A DNA stretch of 64,000 bases from Phragmites australis (taxonomy: Eukaryota > Streptophyta > Magnoliopsida > Poales > Poaceae). Below are positions 22,268-34,596 of the stretch, in pieces. Each line of letters begins with the position of its first letter. Position 1 is the stretch's first letter. Under the pieces are notes generated by a model. The model ran no database searches, had not been told where the DNA came from, and was given only the letters and a program-made list of their open reading frames with translations. Location of the stretch: NCBI RefSeq assembly GCF_958298935.1, contig NC_084927.1:23882001-23946000 (forward strand), given 5' to 3'. Position numbers and translations under genes: made by a program.

Positions 22268-25200
22268 TTGCATATTAAATCTATCCCACATAAACGTTCT
22301 CGTCTCTCTTCTAAGATGCAAGACTGCTTATCAGCTCATGAGTTCGCCGACTTCAACAAGCTGGTGAGCACCTCCCTCACAAAGAACCACCAGGAGGAGA
22401 AGAAGCACAAGAGGGTGTTGTCGCCTTCCATGGGCGGGAGCTCTCAACGTACACAGATGGAGAGTCAACCTCCTCCATCTCACATGTTGGCTTCGACGGC
22501 TCCACGGCCGATGTGGATAACGATGCCCATCTTTATCCACTTCGCAAGGGCAGCTTCCAAGACCCACCGGTTCTCAGGGGAGTGTGGCAGGTGGCCCCAA
22601 TGTTCCGTGTTACAATTGTGGTTGTGTCAGTCACTATACGTGAGATTGCCATTTCCTGAAGCCGGGAGCCGCTCTGACTGCTCCAAGGACTTCACAGTCA
22701 GCTCAACCCCTTCCCCCAAGCTTCCAAGATGGCACACGTTCCCAAGCGTGGCCCAGTGAACCACGTCATCGTTGACGAAGCTTGGGAGGATGACAGCGTG
22801 CTAGTCGGTACGCTACTTGTGAATTCTCACCCCGTAGTTGTTCTTTTTTATTCGGGTGCATCTCAATCAAGGAAGGTTATGTTTTGAGTAATAGCATAGT
22901 CACCGAGACCCTACCTGCTGCTTTTCGCATTGAAGCCTAGTGCTAAGTTACAAACTAACTGGGTTGTTCCTAAGGCCAAGATACTCATTGATGGAGTTAT
23001 GTTCTTGGCAAATTTGATCCTCCTTGATACTAGAGTGGATGTCGTATTAGGAATGAATTGATTAGCCAATATGGTGCTCGTATTGATTGCACCAAGAGGG
23101 TGGTTTCTCTCAAGAATCCAAGTGGTCTGTGGATTTCTCTTCACCTTGGAGAGGGTGGTCTCCACTTGTATGCTCTGAAGGTTGCCACAACCACGGATCT
23201 CCTGAATATTATTGTGGTCTGTGAGTTTCATGACGTCTTCCTAGAAGAACTGTCAAGAATGTCACCCGACTGAGTAGTAGAATTCTCTATTGAGCTTATA
23301 ACCGGTACGACCCCAATTTCAAAGATGTCTTATCGGATGTCTCCAAATGAATTAGCATAGTTCAAGAAGCAACTTCAGGAGTTGCTTTCAAAGGGTTTCA
23401 TTCATCCGAGCTCCCCACCCTAGGGATGTCTGGCGCTTTTTGTGAAGAAAAAGGACCAAACTCTTCGGATGTGTGTTGATTACCATCCGTTGAATGAGGT
23501 AACTGTCAAGAACAAGTATCCAATGCCTCAGATTTATATTTTGTTTGATCAAGTGACTGGTGCCCAGGTTTTCTCTAAAATTGATTTGAGATTGGGCTAA
23601 CACCAAATCAAGATCCGAAGACGGCTTTCTCTACCTGTTACGGGCTTTATGAGTGCACTGTCATGTCCTTCATATTGACTAATGCCTCGGCGTTCTTTAT
23701 GTATTTGATGACAGTCTTTATGGAGAAACTTGACGAGTTTGTCATGGTTTTCATCTTTGACATTCTCATATACTCCAAGACTAAAGAAGAACATTCTGAT
23801 CATCTCCGTGTTGTTATTGGCCGACTTTGAGATCACCAACTCTATGCCAAGTTTAGTAAGTGCGAGTTCTGACTTAAGGAAGTCGCTTTTCTAGGGTATG
23901 TTCTATTCGATAACGGTGTTTCCATTGATCCAAGCAAGGTTCAAGAAGTTCTTAATTGGGTTCAACCCAAGAATGTCACCAATATCTAGAGTTTTCTCGG
24001 ACTTGCAGGTTATTACCATCGGTTCATCGAGAACTTCTACAATATTACCAATCCAATGACTGAGCTATTGAAGTAAAGAAGTGTATTCGAGTGGTCGAGT
24101 GAATATGAGTTAGCTTTCCAAACTTTGAAGAAACTGCTCACGACCTCTCCCGTTCTTACTCAGCCTGAAGTGGACAAGGGTTTTGACGTCTATTGCGATA
24201 CTTCTCGTATAGGCCTCAGATGTGTCCTCATGTAAAAAGGCCGAGTTGTTGCCTATGCCTCATACTAGTTGAAGCGCCATGAGGAGAACTACCCAACCCA
24301 TAACTTGAAGCTTACAACTGTTGTCCACGCTCTACAGATTTGGCGCCACTATATGCTAGAAAATATGTGTCATATCTCTACGGATCAGAAAAGTCTCAAA
24401 TATATTTTCACTTAAGCTGGTCTGAATATGAGACAGAGAAGATGGATCGAGTTAATCAAGGATTATGAGCTAGAAGTGCACTATCATCCTTAAAAGGCGA
24501 ATGTGGTCACCGACGCACTGAGTGGAAAGGCTCGATGCAATTGTCTTATGATCAAGCTCAAAAATATCACACTTTATGATGAATTCCAAAGGCTTGGACT
24601 CAAAATGGTTCCAGAGGGATTTCTTGCAAACTTGAAGATCAAATCCACCATCCTGGATCAAATCAAAGAAGCTCAAAGGAATGACAAGGGCATGTCCCGA
24701 ATCCAAGAGAAAATGAAGGAATGCAATGATGCCTATTTTTCTGAGGATGATCAGGGTATTCTATGGTTTGAGAGGAGATTAGTGGTTCCGAGAGTTGAGG
24801 CACTGAGAAAAAAGATTCTAGATGAAGCTCATGATTCATTGTTGTATATTCATCCCGGAAGTACCAAGACCTCAAGCCAAGATTCTGGTGGACTCTCATG
24901 AAGCGAGAAATCGCTCGATATGTTGTCGAGTGTGACGTCTGCTGAATAGTAAAGACCGAGCATCTTAAGCTGGCCGGTACGCTCCAACCATTGTCTATTC
25001 CCTCCTGAAAATGGGAGGAGATCGGTATGGATTTCATTACTGGGTTGCCAAAATCTCTCAAGGTTATGACTCGATTTGGATCATCATAGACCGACTCACA
25101 AAGTCAACACATTTCCTCCCGGTAAAGAATCGATACAATACCAAGGATTATGTTGAGTTGTATCTCAATCGGATTTTTTTGCTTTCATGGGATTCTGAAG

Positions 25201-25525
25201 AAGATCATTTCCGATCAAGGCACTCAGTTCATTTCGTATTTTTGGAAGAGCCTTCATGAAGCGATGGGAACCGAGCTCTTTCATAGCACTGCCTACCACC
25301 CTCAAACCGATGGTCAGACCGAGAGGATGAATCAGATTCTGGAAGATATGTTGTGAGCTTATGCTCTCACATATGGGAAGAAGTGAGAAATTTATTTGCC
25401 ATTCGCCGAGTTCTCCTACAACAACAGTTATCAGTCAGCATTGAAATATCATCATTTGAAGCTCTCTATGGCCGAAGATGCCAAATACCATTGAATTAGT
25501 TCGAATCTAGCGAAACGGCTTTTCT
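22268..25525 (+). pseudogene. Ty3/Gypsy gag-pol remnant (truncated in integrase)
   Basis: Frames in order: the gag C-terminus (NKLVSTSLTKNHQEEKKHKR), a CX2CX4HX4C zinc knuckle (about 22608-22650), and a protease remnant at about 22835-22860 whose catalytic Asp is replaced (YSGAS). The reverse transcriptase palm follows at about 23740-23775, where the catalytic DD pair is damaged (FDILIYSK). RNase H and DALSG are at about 24500-24530. The integrase zinc-binding and core region runs at about 24650-25510 (HSTAYHPQTDGQTERMNQIL is recognisable at about 25280-25340). It has many frameshifts and stops. The integrase C-terminus and any chromodomain are missing. Protease-RT-RNaseH-integrase order identifies Ty3/Gypsy. 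Confidence 0.88.
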
Positions 25526-25539
25526 AGGCCTGAATTTGG

Positions 25540-27055
25540 CCTGAATGGAGTCTAAACTGATAAGTTATCGCTTATGTATGTTTGCATGTTTAGCGATGTC
25601 AATGTCAGGTTTATATGGGTAGAACCTATATTGTTTTGCATTACCTCTACCTTGAGTTATTGATTATCCATATCCTTGTAGCTTTGATAACATTGTCAAT
25701 GCCTAACTTACGAGTTATTCAAAATGCTTTGCAATGCTTAGGTCCTCGGTAGAAGATGAGCAATATTTCAATCGTTGTTCGCGAGCTTAGGACTTACTTA
25801 TTGTTTACAAAATACAACGGCAATGATGTGTGAGGTATGAGATGTAAGGGTGAGGCGAGATATGGGTTGTGCTAAGGGTAGGTCGGGAGAGGAGCCCGAA
25901 TATCATAGACCGTTTGCATTATTTAAGCATCATACGTCAATGCCGTTGGCTTTAGCACTTTTCATACAACCACATATTCGGATAATGGATGAATGAGCTG
26001 ATTATCATACGCTGTGTTGACGCTTGCCTTGCGGCCCTATGATGTGTAAAAAAAATAAAGGAGGAGCAAAGTAGCAGGGAGCCGGAGGTGTCCGGGACAC
26101 GCTCGCGATAACCCTGGTGTCATAGAGGCATGTGCAAGTGGGTAGTTCCAGGTATGAGAAAGGTTATCTCGAGGGCCAAGAGGATGGACCTAGGTCGTGT
26201 GGGTAAAGTTGTACCCCTATGTAAGGTGTAAAAACAATTTGAATTATCGCGCTCTTGGTTATAAGCGTGCTTTTGTCCATCCATATCGGTCGTAGAGTTT
26301 CTGGATTTGGGTTTATTGGTATGGTAGGTTGGGTTTGGTTGTTAAGGATTATTGATTACATAAAATGGTTCCGTTTACAATTATGTGCAGGTTGATGTTA
26401 CAGGGTAGATGTGCCTTGAGTTAAGTATAGATGCTTACACAAAGAAGTCTAAGTTGCTTACGCATATGAATTTATTTAACCTTTTGACCTACTCCTTGCT
26501 AAGGACTTAAATGCATAATTCTTGGAGTTAGGTTATTATATGTACCTATTATGGATTAAGTCTTGCGAGTATCTTTATTATCACGTTGCTCTTTTGAGTT
26601 TTGTTGGTGATGAGTAGCTTGTGTTTGGCTACTTTACGCTAGCCGATGTAGGTGGCGAAAATGAGTAGTGCAAACTACTCGGGTTGCTAGGCTTTTGGAT
26701 GGAGCCTAAGGGCATATGGTTTTACCTAGCTTTGTTGGTTCATAGATGTTAATCTTCTACTGCGTAGTTTCTAGTTTTGGTTAGGAGGTGATCTGTTATT
26801 TATCCTCCTAGCTTCCTATTGATGTAAATTGTTGTAAATAGTTGAATGCTTAAGAACTTTCAATATAATTTGATTACTTGCTCTTTCTTAAGTTTTATTG
26901 TGATGCTATATATTGGAATGACATGTGTTCCGATCTTGGGCACAAAACACGTGCCGAGACTATCGGGATGGTATTTCGGTTAATCATCATGGTCGTGATT
27001 AAGCAAATGATCATCCTGATGATTAATTAGAATACTATTTAGACAGTTCCTCACA
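25540..27055 (+). repeat. Gypsy LTR-like arm, right
   Basis: It is the counterpart of the left arm in opposite orientation. It follows the truncated integrase of the plus-strand gag-pol, so it may be that element's 3' LTR with its start deleted. A run of TGTAAATTGTTGTAAATA near 26823 resembles a polyadenylation region. Confidence 0.75.
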
Positions 27056-28432
27056 CATATGGTCTGGAAGTGCTTATTTATAAAGGTACATAAACTGGTA
27101 TAAGTATAAACAATTACAGGGGCTATAACAGAAATAATACATACAATACTATTTATATATGCTATTTATTGGGACCCAGAGGGCTAAGTGGAAATAGCCT
27201 GCTACTGATTTTTTTATACAAACATATAAATATGCAGAAAGTTGAGGGCCTTTTTTGCAAAATACCCGAAGGCTTGCTAATTTTGGCCTGGCCGAGTGGG
27301 CTAAGCCAACCTAGGCTAAGATTCAGGCACCTTTTTCGGCCCAAGTAGGTCGCACGCTGTATAAAAGGCAGGGGGTGGTGCAGTTAGGGTTTAGAAACCC
27401 TAACCCCCACCAGTCGCCGCCTGCCGTGAGGCGTCGATGCAACCCACCCATGCGCACCGCCGTGAGCCTATGCGCCTTCGCCTCTGGCGCTCTTCTCCAA
27501 AGTCGGTAGGAGGAGGAGCCCGACCTCCTCTGTGGAGGAGATCCAAGGCCGTCGGAGTCCCGGGTAGCGGTCGATCGCCGCCGTTGTCGTGCGCTAGTGG
27601 CGGTGGAGTGATGGAGTCACTGGATTCGATGATGCAGGGGGCATTGTCACCTCGTTGGCAGTGGGATATGCCGGCATTGCTGTACTTGTGGTCGACTCGG
27701 TGAAGAAAGGAGCCACTCATCGGCGGGCTACCAAGGTGCCGAAGGTGAAGCCGGGCGGTGGCTGTGTTGTGGTGGCGCCGACCCGAGTGGATGCACCACT
27801 TGTGGCCGTGAAGGAGGCCAGCGTTGCAGCGCCGGCGTCGGGAAAGGGGCCGACATGGGGGCCAAATCCAGTGTCGGTGTCTGTGGTCAGGTGGTTGAGG
27901 TAGAATGGGCTTCGCCTGCCCCTCCTCATCCTTAAGATCCAACTCCGGCAATGGACCTTGGAGGAGGTCGTGTTCGGTGGTGGAGGCATGGATGACTCCA
28001 CGAAGGCCGGCATCAGGGATGGGAGGTCGCGCACTGCTCTAACCAATGTGTTAATGTCGAGGCTAACAGTGCGCGGTGGGGTGGCCATCCCGATCGGAGG
28101 AGTGGCCGTGCAGGTCCTCTTCGATGAGTTACTGCTCGCCTCTGAGGCGATGGGCGCCGATGCCCTCAGGTGGCGAAAGCCACTACGGTGGTTGTGGTGT
28201 CCACGGCCATGGTAGAAGCGAAGTCGACGACAGCCGTGACAACCGAAGGGTGAAAGTCGGCCTCGATGACCATAGAATCAACGACGAACCTATGGACGAT
28301 GATGAAGATGAAGAACAAGCAAGATTGTTGTTTCTAGTGACATAGGAAGGATAGGTAAGTTACTGCATGTAGGTATGGCTTACCTTCTGTTGATACTGAT
28401 TAGTATGGTGTGAAGCAATATGAGTGATTACG
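27056..28432 (-). other. Leader module of Copia element 1, with antisense TATA-like box
   Basis: This lies between the 5' LTR and the lost gag. It is homologous in inverted position to 32307-33965 of Copia element 2, with shared text around GGTCTGGAA, AGGGGCTATAACA and AAATAGCC. On the plus strand, antisense to the element, TATAAAAGG (27360-27368) is followed by TTAGGGTTTAGAAACCCTAA (27385-27404) and a GC-rich region with overlapping plus-strand frames (27437-27703, 27655-27903, 27958-28215). The minus strand also has long GC-rich frames (28088-27717 and 27951-27400). Which strand codes, if either, is not settled. Confidence 0.6.
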
Positions 28433-28594
28433 TATTGTAAGTAGAAATAGAAAATAGAATAGAGATTAAGATAATGATTATATGTATTTATTGATGAACA
28501 ATCATATTTATAACTGTTAGGATTAGTAACTATTAATCAATTACTTTCTAATTGATCATATGACTAACACTTAAAAGAGTATCTATTCCTAACA
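28433..28594 (-). repeat. 5' LTR of Copia element 1
   Basis: It is 162 bp, starting TGTTAGGAATAGATA and ending TTACAATA on the minus strand, and clearly related to the copy at 17031-17210. It is followed outward by the AGGCT duplication. Confidence 0.85.
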
Positions 28595-28599
28595 AGGCT

Positions 28600-31500
28600 G
28601 ACCCCTCAGTGGTGTAGAATCGTTGCCTGCGGATTGGGCTAATCCTCCAGGAGACGGAGTCGTGGAAGCAAGAGGGGTCACGCCGCACGCAACAGAAGGG
28701 AAGGGCCCCGGGCCGGATGGATGACACCAGGAAGAAAAGGCTCTTTTTCCTCTGAAATAATCCTGCTCCTGATGCTGGACCCCCATCGCTCCATCATCTT
28801 AATTGACTAATCCCCATCGTTTCTTCTCCCAACGTTTGATTTGTCGATCGATAACCGCAGAAGGAAGCGATCACACGGCAATCCAGACAATGTCGATGTG
28901 TATGCTAGTATATATCCATGGGCTGGGAATCTGATGTGCGTCACTGCGGGAGTCAGTTTACAAACTGTATTATCTATCAGTTGCCGGTTTTTTCTAGTTG
29001 CAATTAAGGTCCACGGCCGCGGGTCAGTTAGCCGTCGCCGTCGGGGTCGGGGTCGGGGAGGCTTGCAGCAGCAGCAGGCAGCCACGGATGGGAGGCTCGC
29101 GAATGCTACCGCTAGCGACGTGGTCGGCCACGATGCGCGCGTGCGGGCTCCGGGCCATCACGCCCCGCGTGTGTCTTCTCGGTCCTTGGACGGTCGAGGG
29201 AGGCGCGTAATGTCCAGACACCACAGGACAGCAGGAGCTGTGCCCGTGCCCATCAAGATGTTACTGGTATGGTGCTGACGTGCTGTTGCCACGAGTACTT
29301 TGGTGGTGCTGGTGGTACACTGCTACTCCTAGCATCACTGATATTGGCTTCTGGTTTCTGGACCCACGGGCTGATTCGGCAACAAAGTTTTCCAAAGCTT
29401 AGAGTTGCATTGGACTGAGCAGCTGAGATGAGCCGGACAACTGCATAGAGTTACTTGGAGATTTTAGGGCCACGAGTGGTCCTAGTTGGAGCTCCGCCCC
29501 TGCTGAGGACCTCCTCCTCTCCCTAGGAACAAGGATCCGATGCATATTTCAGTCCCATGACATGCACGGTTCAACTAATCTTCAACGTACGAAGACGTTC
29601 GTGAGTTCAGCAGCAATGAGGCCGCACATTTGGTGCTTCTGCGGTCTCTACATTTAAATCAAACCACCTATCTACGAAGCTGACTTTTAGCACTTCCTTG
29701 TGTCTATATTGTCTCTTGGCGGTCTCAAACTCTTAGTACCTATTCTAGTATCTTTTAATTTCCTGTTGCCGTAAGCCATGGTTGTAATGAACTAAAATTC
29801 TGTTATTCGGTAATGGAAATATGGTCTTCTTGTATCTAAAAAAAATATATGAAGCTAGCCAATGCAAAGACGTTTGTATATAGTACCACTGTCCTGTCGG
29901 TGCACAACAATGACGAACGCAGATCCAATAGGTACACACTCTCTCTCTTCTTCCTCCTATTCACTTCCACTGTGCCATCTCATCTTTCTCTTTTTTTTTT
30001 CTTCTTCCTCTTTTTTTTTTATCTCAATATAGTTTCAGTCAATAAAGGTGCTGATCCCCCAACCCCCCTTAGATCCCCTTATGCACAAGATCGATCTACG
30101 CATAGCAAAAGAAGAAGAAGCAGTAACGTAACAGAGCTGAGGGTGAAAATTAGATATCTGATTATCTTTTTTCCCCATGATATCCGAAATATCCGATACA
30201 TTTTTGTCTTGATTATTTGGTACCACATCAGATCATATTGGACCGTATCCGGAAATTTTTATCCGTTTTCCAACCCCAGCAAAGGGCTTTGACTATTTGC
30301 GCGCGCCACGCAATGAGCCGAGCACAAGCGCACATGACCATTCCCGTACGTACCTCGTCTCCCGGCCGTACGTAATTGGACGGGGTGGGTGCTTAAGCAA
30401 GTGCGTACGACCGTCGACGACTGTGATCTCACCGCGCCGGACGCTGCCTGCATCAAACGGTTGCTTAAGCGTCCGACACCGGCTGCTAGCTGCTTGATCA
30501 CCGACGCCGTACGTGTTCAGTTTAATTAGCATGCATTGTTCTGGTCTTTGGCAATTAAGGGCTGCATGGGGTGCGGCAGAATCCTCTCGAAATTTGAGGT
30601 TTTGTACAAAATTACAAGGATTTGAATCCAATAAACTATCTTATCGAGAGAGAAGAAGTGTCCTTTTGATGTGATCTAATTAGAGACCCACTTTTGCCCG
30701 GTCACCAAGTGCTAGTCGGTTTCACACTTTATCGTTGCTCCATCTTGACAACGTACCTTCATCCGTTTCTGCGATGGCTGCACTTACCTAATTACTAACT
30801 GCAAACATGGTAAATCAACCTTTTTTTTAGGCGCACTTCAGTCTGTAGTGGAGAACATCTTCTCTTTCAGATACGCTGGAATACGCCAGTGATACTACTG
30901 AGTTCCATGCATGTTAGTACGTGCTAACGAATTGGCCTAAAGACTAAACTGTTACCCTATTGAGTGTCCTCCAACAGGTAAATCGTTTAACGATCATGCG
31001 AGCTGGACCATGCACCAAAAACTTGTCCAGTCTAAAGAGAGGAGCTTGAATAATAGCTTCGCTTAGGCTCGAGTTTAAAGTAGTTACGAAGGTTACGTTG
31101 CCGAGCTTAATCGAGCCTAGTTTATGCCTAACTATTGTGTCATTCCATGGTATTTTCCTCCCGCTTCGTATGTTCAGTCGATTGAAAACGACCGAGTTTT
31201 CAGTCCATGGTCTTTTTGTTAACCAGCGGTAGGTTAGCGCAGGTGGTTTGCTTTCGGGGATTTCATCACTACAGGACTGGGAGAGATGGTCGTGAGTGGA
31301 GGAGGTGGACGGTAGAGGATAATCAGTGGGTGATGTCAACAGTTAGAGAGCTTGAAAATAAATTAGTTAGTGTGGTGATAGACGATGATGATAGATAGGA
31401 TATTAAGAGGGCTGTTAAAACAGGTGAAATGAGTGATTGATTTAGCTGGCACATCTAATTAAAAATGAAAAATATATTCCTACATCAGAGGAAAAAGAAA

Positions 31501-32082
31501 GAACCAGAGATATCCGATCTGGATGGAACGATGATGATTGTAAATCTTATTTTCAGTCAATCAAAATGTAGCATCACTCTAATTCCCTTCTACGTGAGTA
31601 GTTAAATTAGCACACCTGGCCCAAACACAGCAGGTAATAATACACGTATTATCCGTGCCAGGTGTCTTCACCGCAACTTGCACGCCATCCACGTGAACAG
31701 GATGCTCACACGTGCAGCGAGGGGAGGGAGTCGGTCAGTCAGCCAGACGCTTGCGTTGCGTCGCGCTGCGTTGTGAGGGCATTTGCGTAATTGGGCAAAA
31801 GCAAAGCAAAGCAAAGCAAAGTAGGCGTTCTCTCTGTGCGATCGTGCCACGTTTAGCGTACACCTGTCACCTCGTGGCGCAACCCAACACCACTCCCGAG
31901 GCATGCGCGACTGGCGTGTGGGGACGAGGCGGCGCGGGTCCCGCGAAGCCAGAGCCCAGCGCAGATTACCTGCTCCCGCCGCCACGTCGGAAATATACGT
32001 GTGCCCTGACGGCGAAGTGACGTGACGTGTCCGTGCTGTGCACATGCGGTCGCCCAGCCCACCACGGCAAGATTCTGGGCAA
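28600..32082. other. Intergenic, no gene recognised
   Basis: Patchy GC-rich segments (about 28620-28790, 29010-29280, 30295-30520, 31690-32080) alternate with AT-rich DNA. Pyrimidine tracts lie at 29985-30020 and an (AAAGC)n run at about 31799-31822. The short frames match nothing I know and lack gene-like neighbours. Confidence 0.45.
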
Positions 32083-32087
32083 GATTC

Positions 32088-32306
32088 TGTTGCGGACAGG
32101 CATTCCGGAACGATCAATTAGTAAGATTAACTGTCGTTTCCGTTACCAATCAAAGAGTCATCTATTCAAAAGTAACCGACACACGAACAGATATATTTAT
32201 GTCCGTTAAACTCTTTATATATATATATATAAACACTGTTTATGAATGAGAAATATTTTTTACTCTTGGTCTATTTTCGATTCTATCGGTCTCTCCAATA
32301 TTAATA
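32088..32306 (+). repeat. 5' LTR of Copia element 2
   Basis: It is 219 bp and contains a TATATATATATATATA expansion (about 32216-32232) not fully present in the partner LTR. Confidence 0.85.
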
Positions 32307-33965
32307 CACTATCGGTATGAGTTCACCATTGAGCAACAAGAGAAGAAGCACAGTGACTAATCAGTCTCAACAAGCACCAACAGAGAAGCACGAAGGTCTC
32401 TCTCAGATCACGGTAAGGATGGATTTTTGACTACCGAAGATGTTCTTCACTGTTTGATGGCTTTAGAGCCAGCAATCCTCCGTCACATCTCGCCGCACGG
32501 CCGCACCAAAAGCAGTGGTCATACACATGCTCGTTGACACGCTCGTGCACATAGTCGACGTCGTTTTGGTCGTCACTCCAAACCTTCAAGGGCTCCACCC
32601 GCTCCCGCAGATGCTCCTGCAGTTGCCCTTGCTGTTGGTCCACCAGCCACAATGGCAACGCGTAGAGGCTTTGTACCATACTTCCATGGCCCGATGATGG
32701 TGGTGTCCTCCTCCTTGAAGGAAGATTCGAAGGAGCGCATATGGATGTACTCCCCTGAGTACACCCCGCTTACCCCTCCACGGGACGACGTCGCACGCTC
32801 CACTCTAGTGCACACCATCCAGCCTTCATTGACACCCACTGGAGCCTTCACCGTGACAGCGGCACCAGCTCCGAAGCCCTCCAATGCAATGATCGCCCGC
32901 CGCAATTGGATCTTTTGAGTCCGTCGTAGCAAGAGCCTTCCTGAAGTAATGGCGAACTATGGTCTCGCCTCTTCTTCCTGAGGCATTGACCTTAACGCAT
33001 CGGTCGAGTCATCCTCTACCGTGCTGGCCTTCATCGACTCTAGCTTTGAGGTCGAGGAGGCGTTCTTTGATGAGTCTTCAACCTCGACCTCCATGGACAC
33101 TGCGCCATCCACTTTAGCCAGTGGCACAATGGCAACGTGATGTGGCTCTCCAACCTCGACCGTCGGTTCCATAGTAACTGCCCCCACAGTGGTGGCCAAC
33201 CGCTGTCTGGGCCTCCCCCAGGGGTCTTGGGCCCCGACGTCCTCTAGATTTCCCTTCGAAGGCGCCTAAGCATGCCTAGGCGCACGTGTGCTTAGGGAAG
33301 GAGCTCCATGTATCCTTCATGCGCGTGTGTGATGGGAAGGGGGCGACATACCCCCTTGCCATCGTCCTCATCGGCACTTTGATGAAGGAACGGCCCTGAC
33401 GCCCGTGTTTAGTCTTCCAACTTCTCGATGTCAGAGACTCGGCTTCTCAACGTTGGCGACACAGACCCCTTTTCCTTCTCAATTAGTGGCAACCTCCATC
33501 CAGGCTAATGCGACTCCATCCAGGCCGAATCGGCTCTGGCCCCTCTTTGGTGGCTCGACCTCCACCTCGGTCGACTTAGCTCCTGTTTCTCCGGTGACAC
33601 ACCCTCCTTTCCGGCTCTGCTCCGGCCTTTTTCTCCAGTGACACAGCCTCCTCTCATCGGCGGCACACAAGGTAGCGGCGGCTCAGATGAGGCGGGCGGT
33701 TAGGGTTGCAAACCCTAACCGCCACCTTTGTCTTTTTATATGGCGTGAGGAGAAGGGATTCCAGCTGGGCCATGAGCCTAGGTTGTCTCGGCCCACAGAA
33801 CGAGGACTCCTGTTAGACTGGCTATTTTTCATAAAACCCCCTGGGTTTCTTCATAATAATACTCTAGTCTAATATTTATTGTTTCAAGTACTGTAAAATT
33901 ATGTTATAGCCTCTGTCTTTAACTATAATTATGTTTAGTACTTTTATATGTTGTAAATATAAGTT
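32307..33965 (+). other. Leader module of Copia element 2, with antisense TATA-like box
   Basis: This is the counterpart of 27056-28432. On the minus strand, TATAAAAAG (about 33732-33740) precedes GGTTAGGGTTTGCAACCCTAACC (about 33698-33720) and GC-rich frames (33670-33479, 33199-32957, 32932-32573, 32679-32431). The frame at 32932 has KIQLRR where a plus-strand frame of element 1 (about 27925) has KIQLRQ, hinting at a shared antisense product, but overall similarity is weak by eye. Confidence 0.55.
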
Positions 33966-34596
33966 CCAGACCCTGATTTATCTTGAAATTTGTTATGTCC
34001 TATGTCTTTGCCCTTTGCATTCCCTGTGACATACCATTATGTTTACAACTTTGTTTTTACAATTGAAATTCTATTTCATGCAAAAATACTTATTAATGCA
34101 AATTAGTGATTACCTCTTCAACTTGATATAACATAATGTTCCAAAACTTTTGCATATTGGTCATACACTAGGTAGTACTTTAGTACTATTATGGGATCTA
34201 CATTATGTCAAATACAGTGACTATCATTAAAGTGTGTACCCAATATTAAATTTGGAACCAATGTCTATACCCTTTTTAGGTGATTACCTTAATTCATATC
34301 TCATATTAGCCATACACAAGGTAGTACCTATATACTACTGCAGGATCTACACTATGTTTACCACATAGTAATTATCCTTAACGTGTGCACCCAATTTGAG
34401 TATGAATTAAAGAAGTTCTACACCATTTCGGTGACTAGTGACTACCTTGAATGTGTTACCAACATAACTTGAGGTCTACACTATGTATTCAAGTCTCAAC
34501 TTGACTTTATAATTTTTGCATTATTACAACATTACCATAATTCTTCAATTTACCCAAAGTGTAAATTCATTCAATCAGTGGTCAATATGTAGAAAA

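Larger units (their letters stand above)
20151..27055. mobile_element. Ty3/Gypsy composite with LTR-like ends in opposite orientation
   Basis: The left edge starts TGTGAGGAATCATCTAAATA at 20151 and the right edge ends with the near reverse complement TATTTAGACAGTTCCTCACA at 27055. The relationship continues inward for about 1.4-1.5 kb on each side. Normal LTR retrotransposons have direct, not inverted, LTRs. The plus-strand gag-pol remnant (22268-25525) stops in integrase and is joined directly to LTR-like DNA. There is no shared target duplication (ATGAG left, CATAT right). The left flank is Copia integrase and the right flank is Copia leader, so Copia sequence between them is lost. The simplest reading is two related Gypsy elements inserted in opposite orientation, followed by deletion between them. 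The LTR text resembles Tekay/Del-type chromoviruses; no chromodomain remains. Confidence 0.75.
17031..28594 (-). mobile_element. Ty1/Copia LTR retrotransposon, degraded, interrupted by Gypsy DNA, duplication AGGCT
   Basis: Two LTR copies in minus orientation (28594-28433 and 17210-17031) begin TGTTA(C/G)GAATAGA and end CTTACAATA. AGGCT flanks both outer edges (17026-17030 and 28595-28599), an exact 5-bp target duplication showing that both LTRs belong to one insertion. The leader is at 28432-27056. Integrase, reverse transcriptase and RNase H remnants are at 20150-17560. The gag-to-mid-integrase part is missing and replaced by Ty3/Gypsy sequence (20151-27055). LTR divergence and many stops show it is old. 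Confidence 0.88.

Noticed and set aside
29849..30292. 147-codon plus-strand frame with Phe/Leu runs
   Set aside because: The hydrophobic run comes from a poly-pyrimidine tract, not a membrane protein gene.
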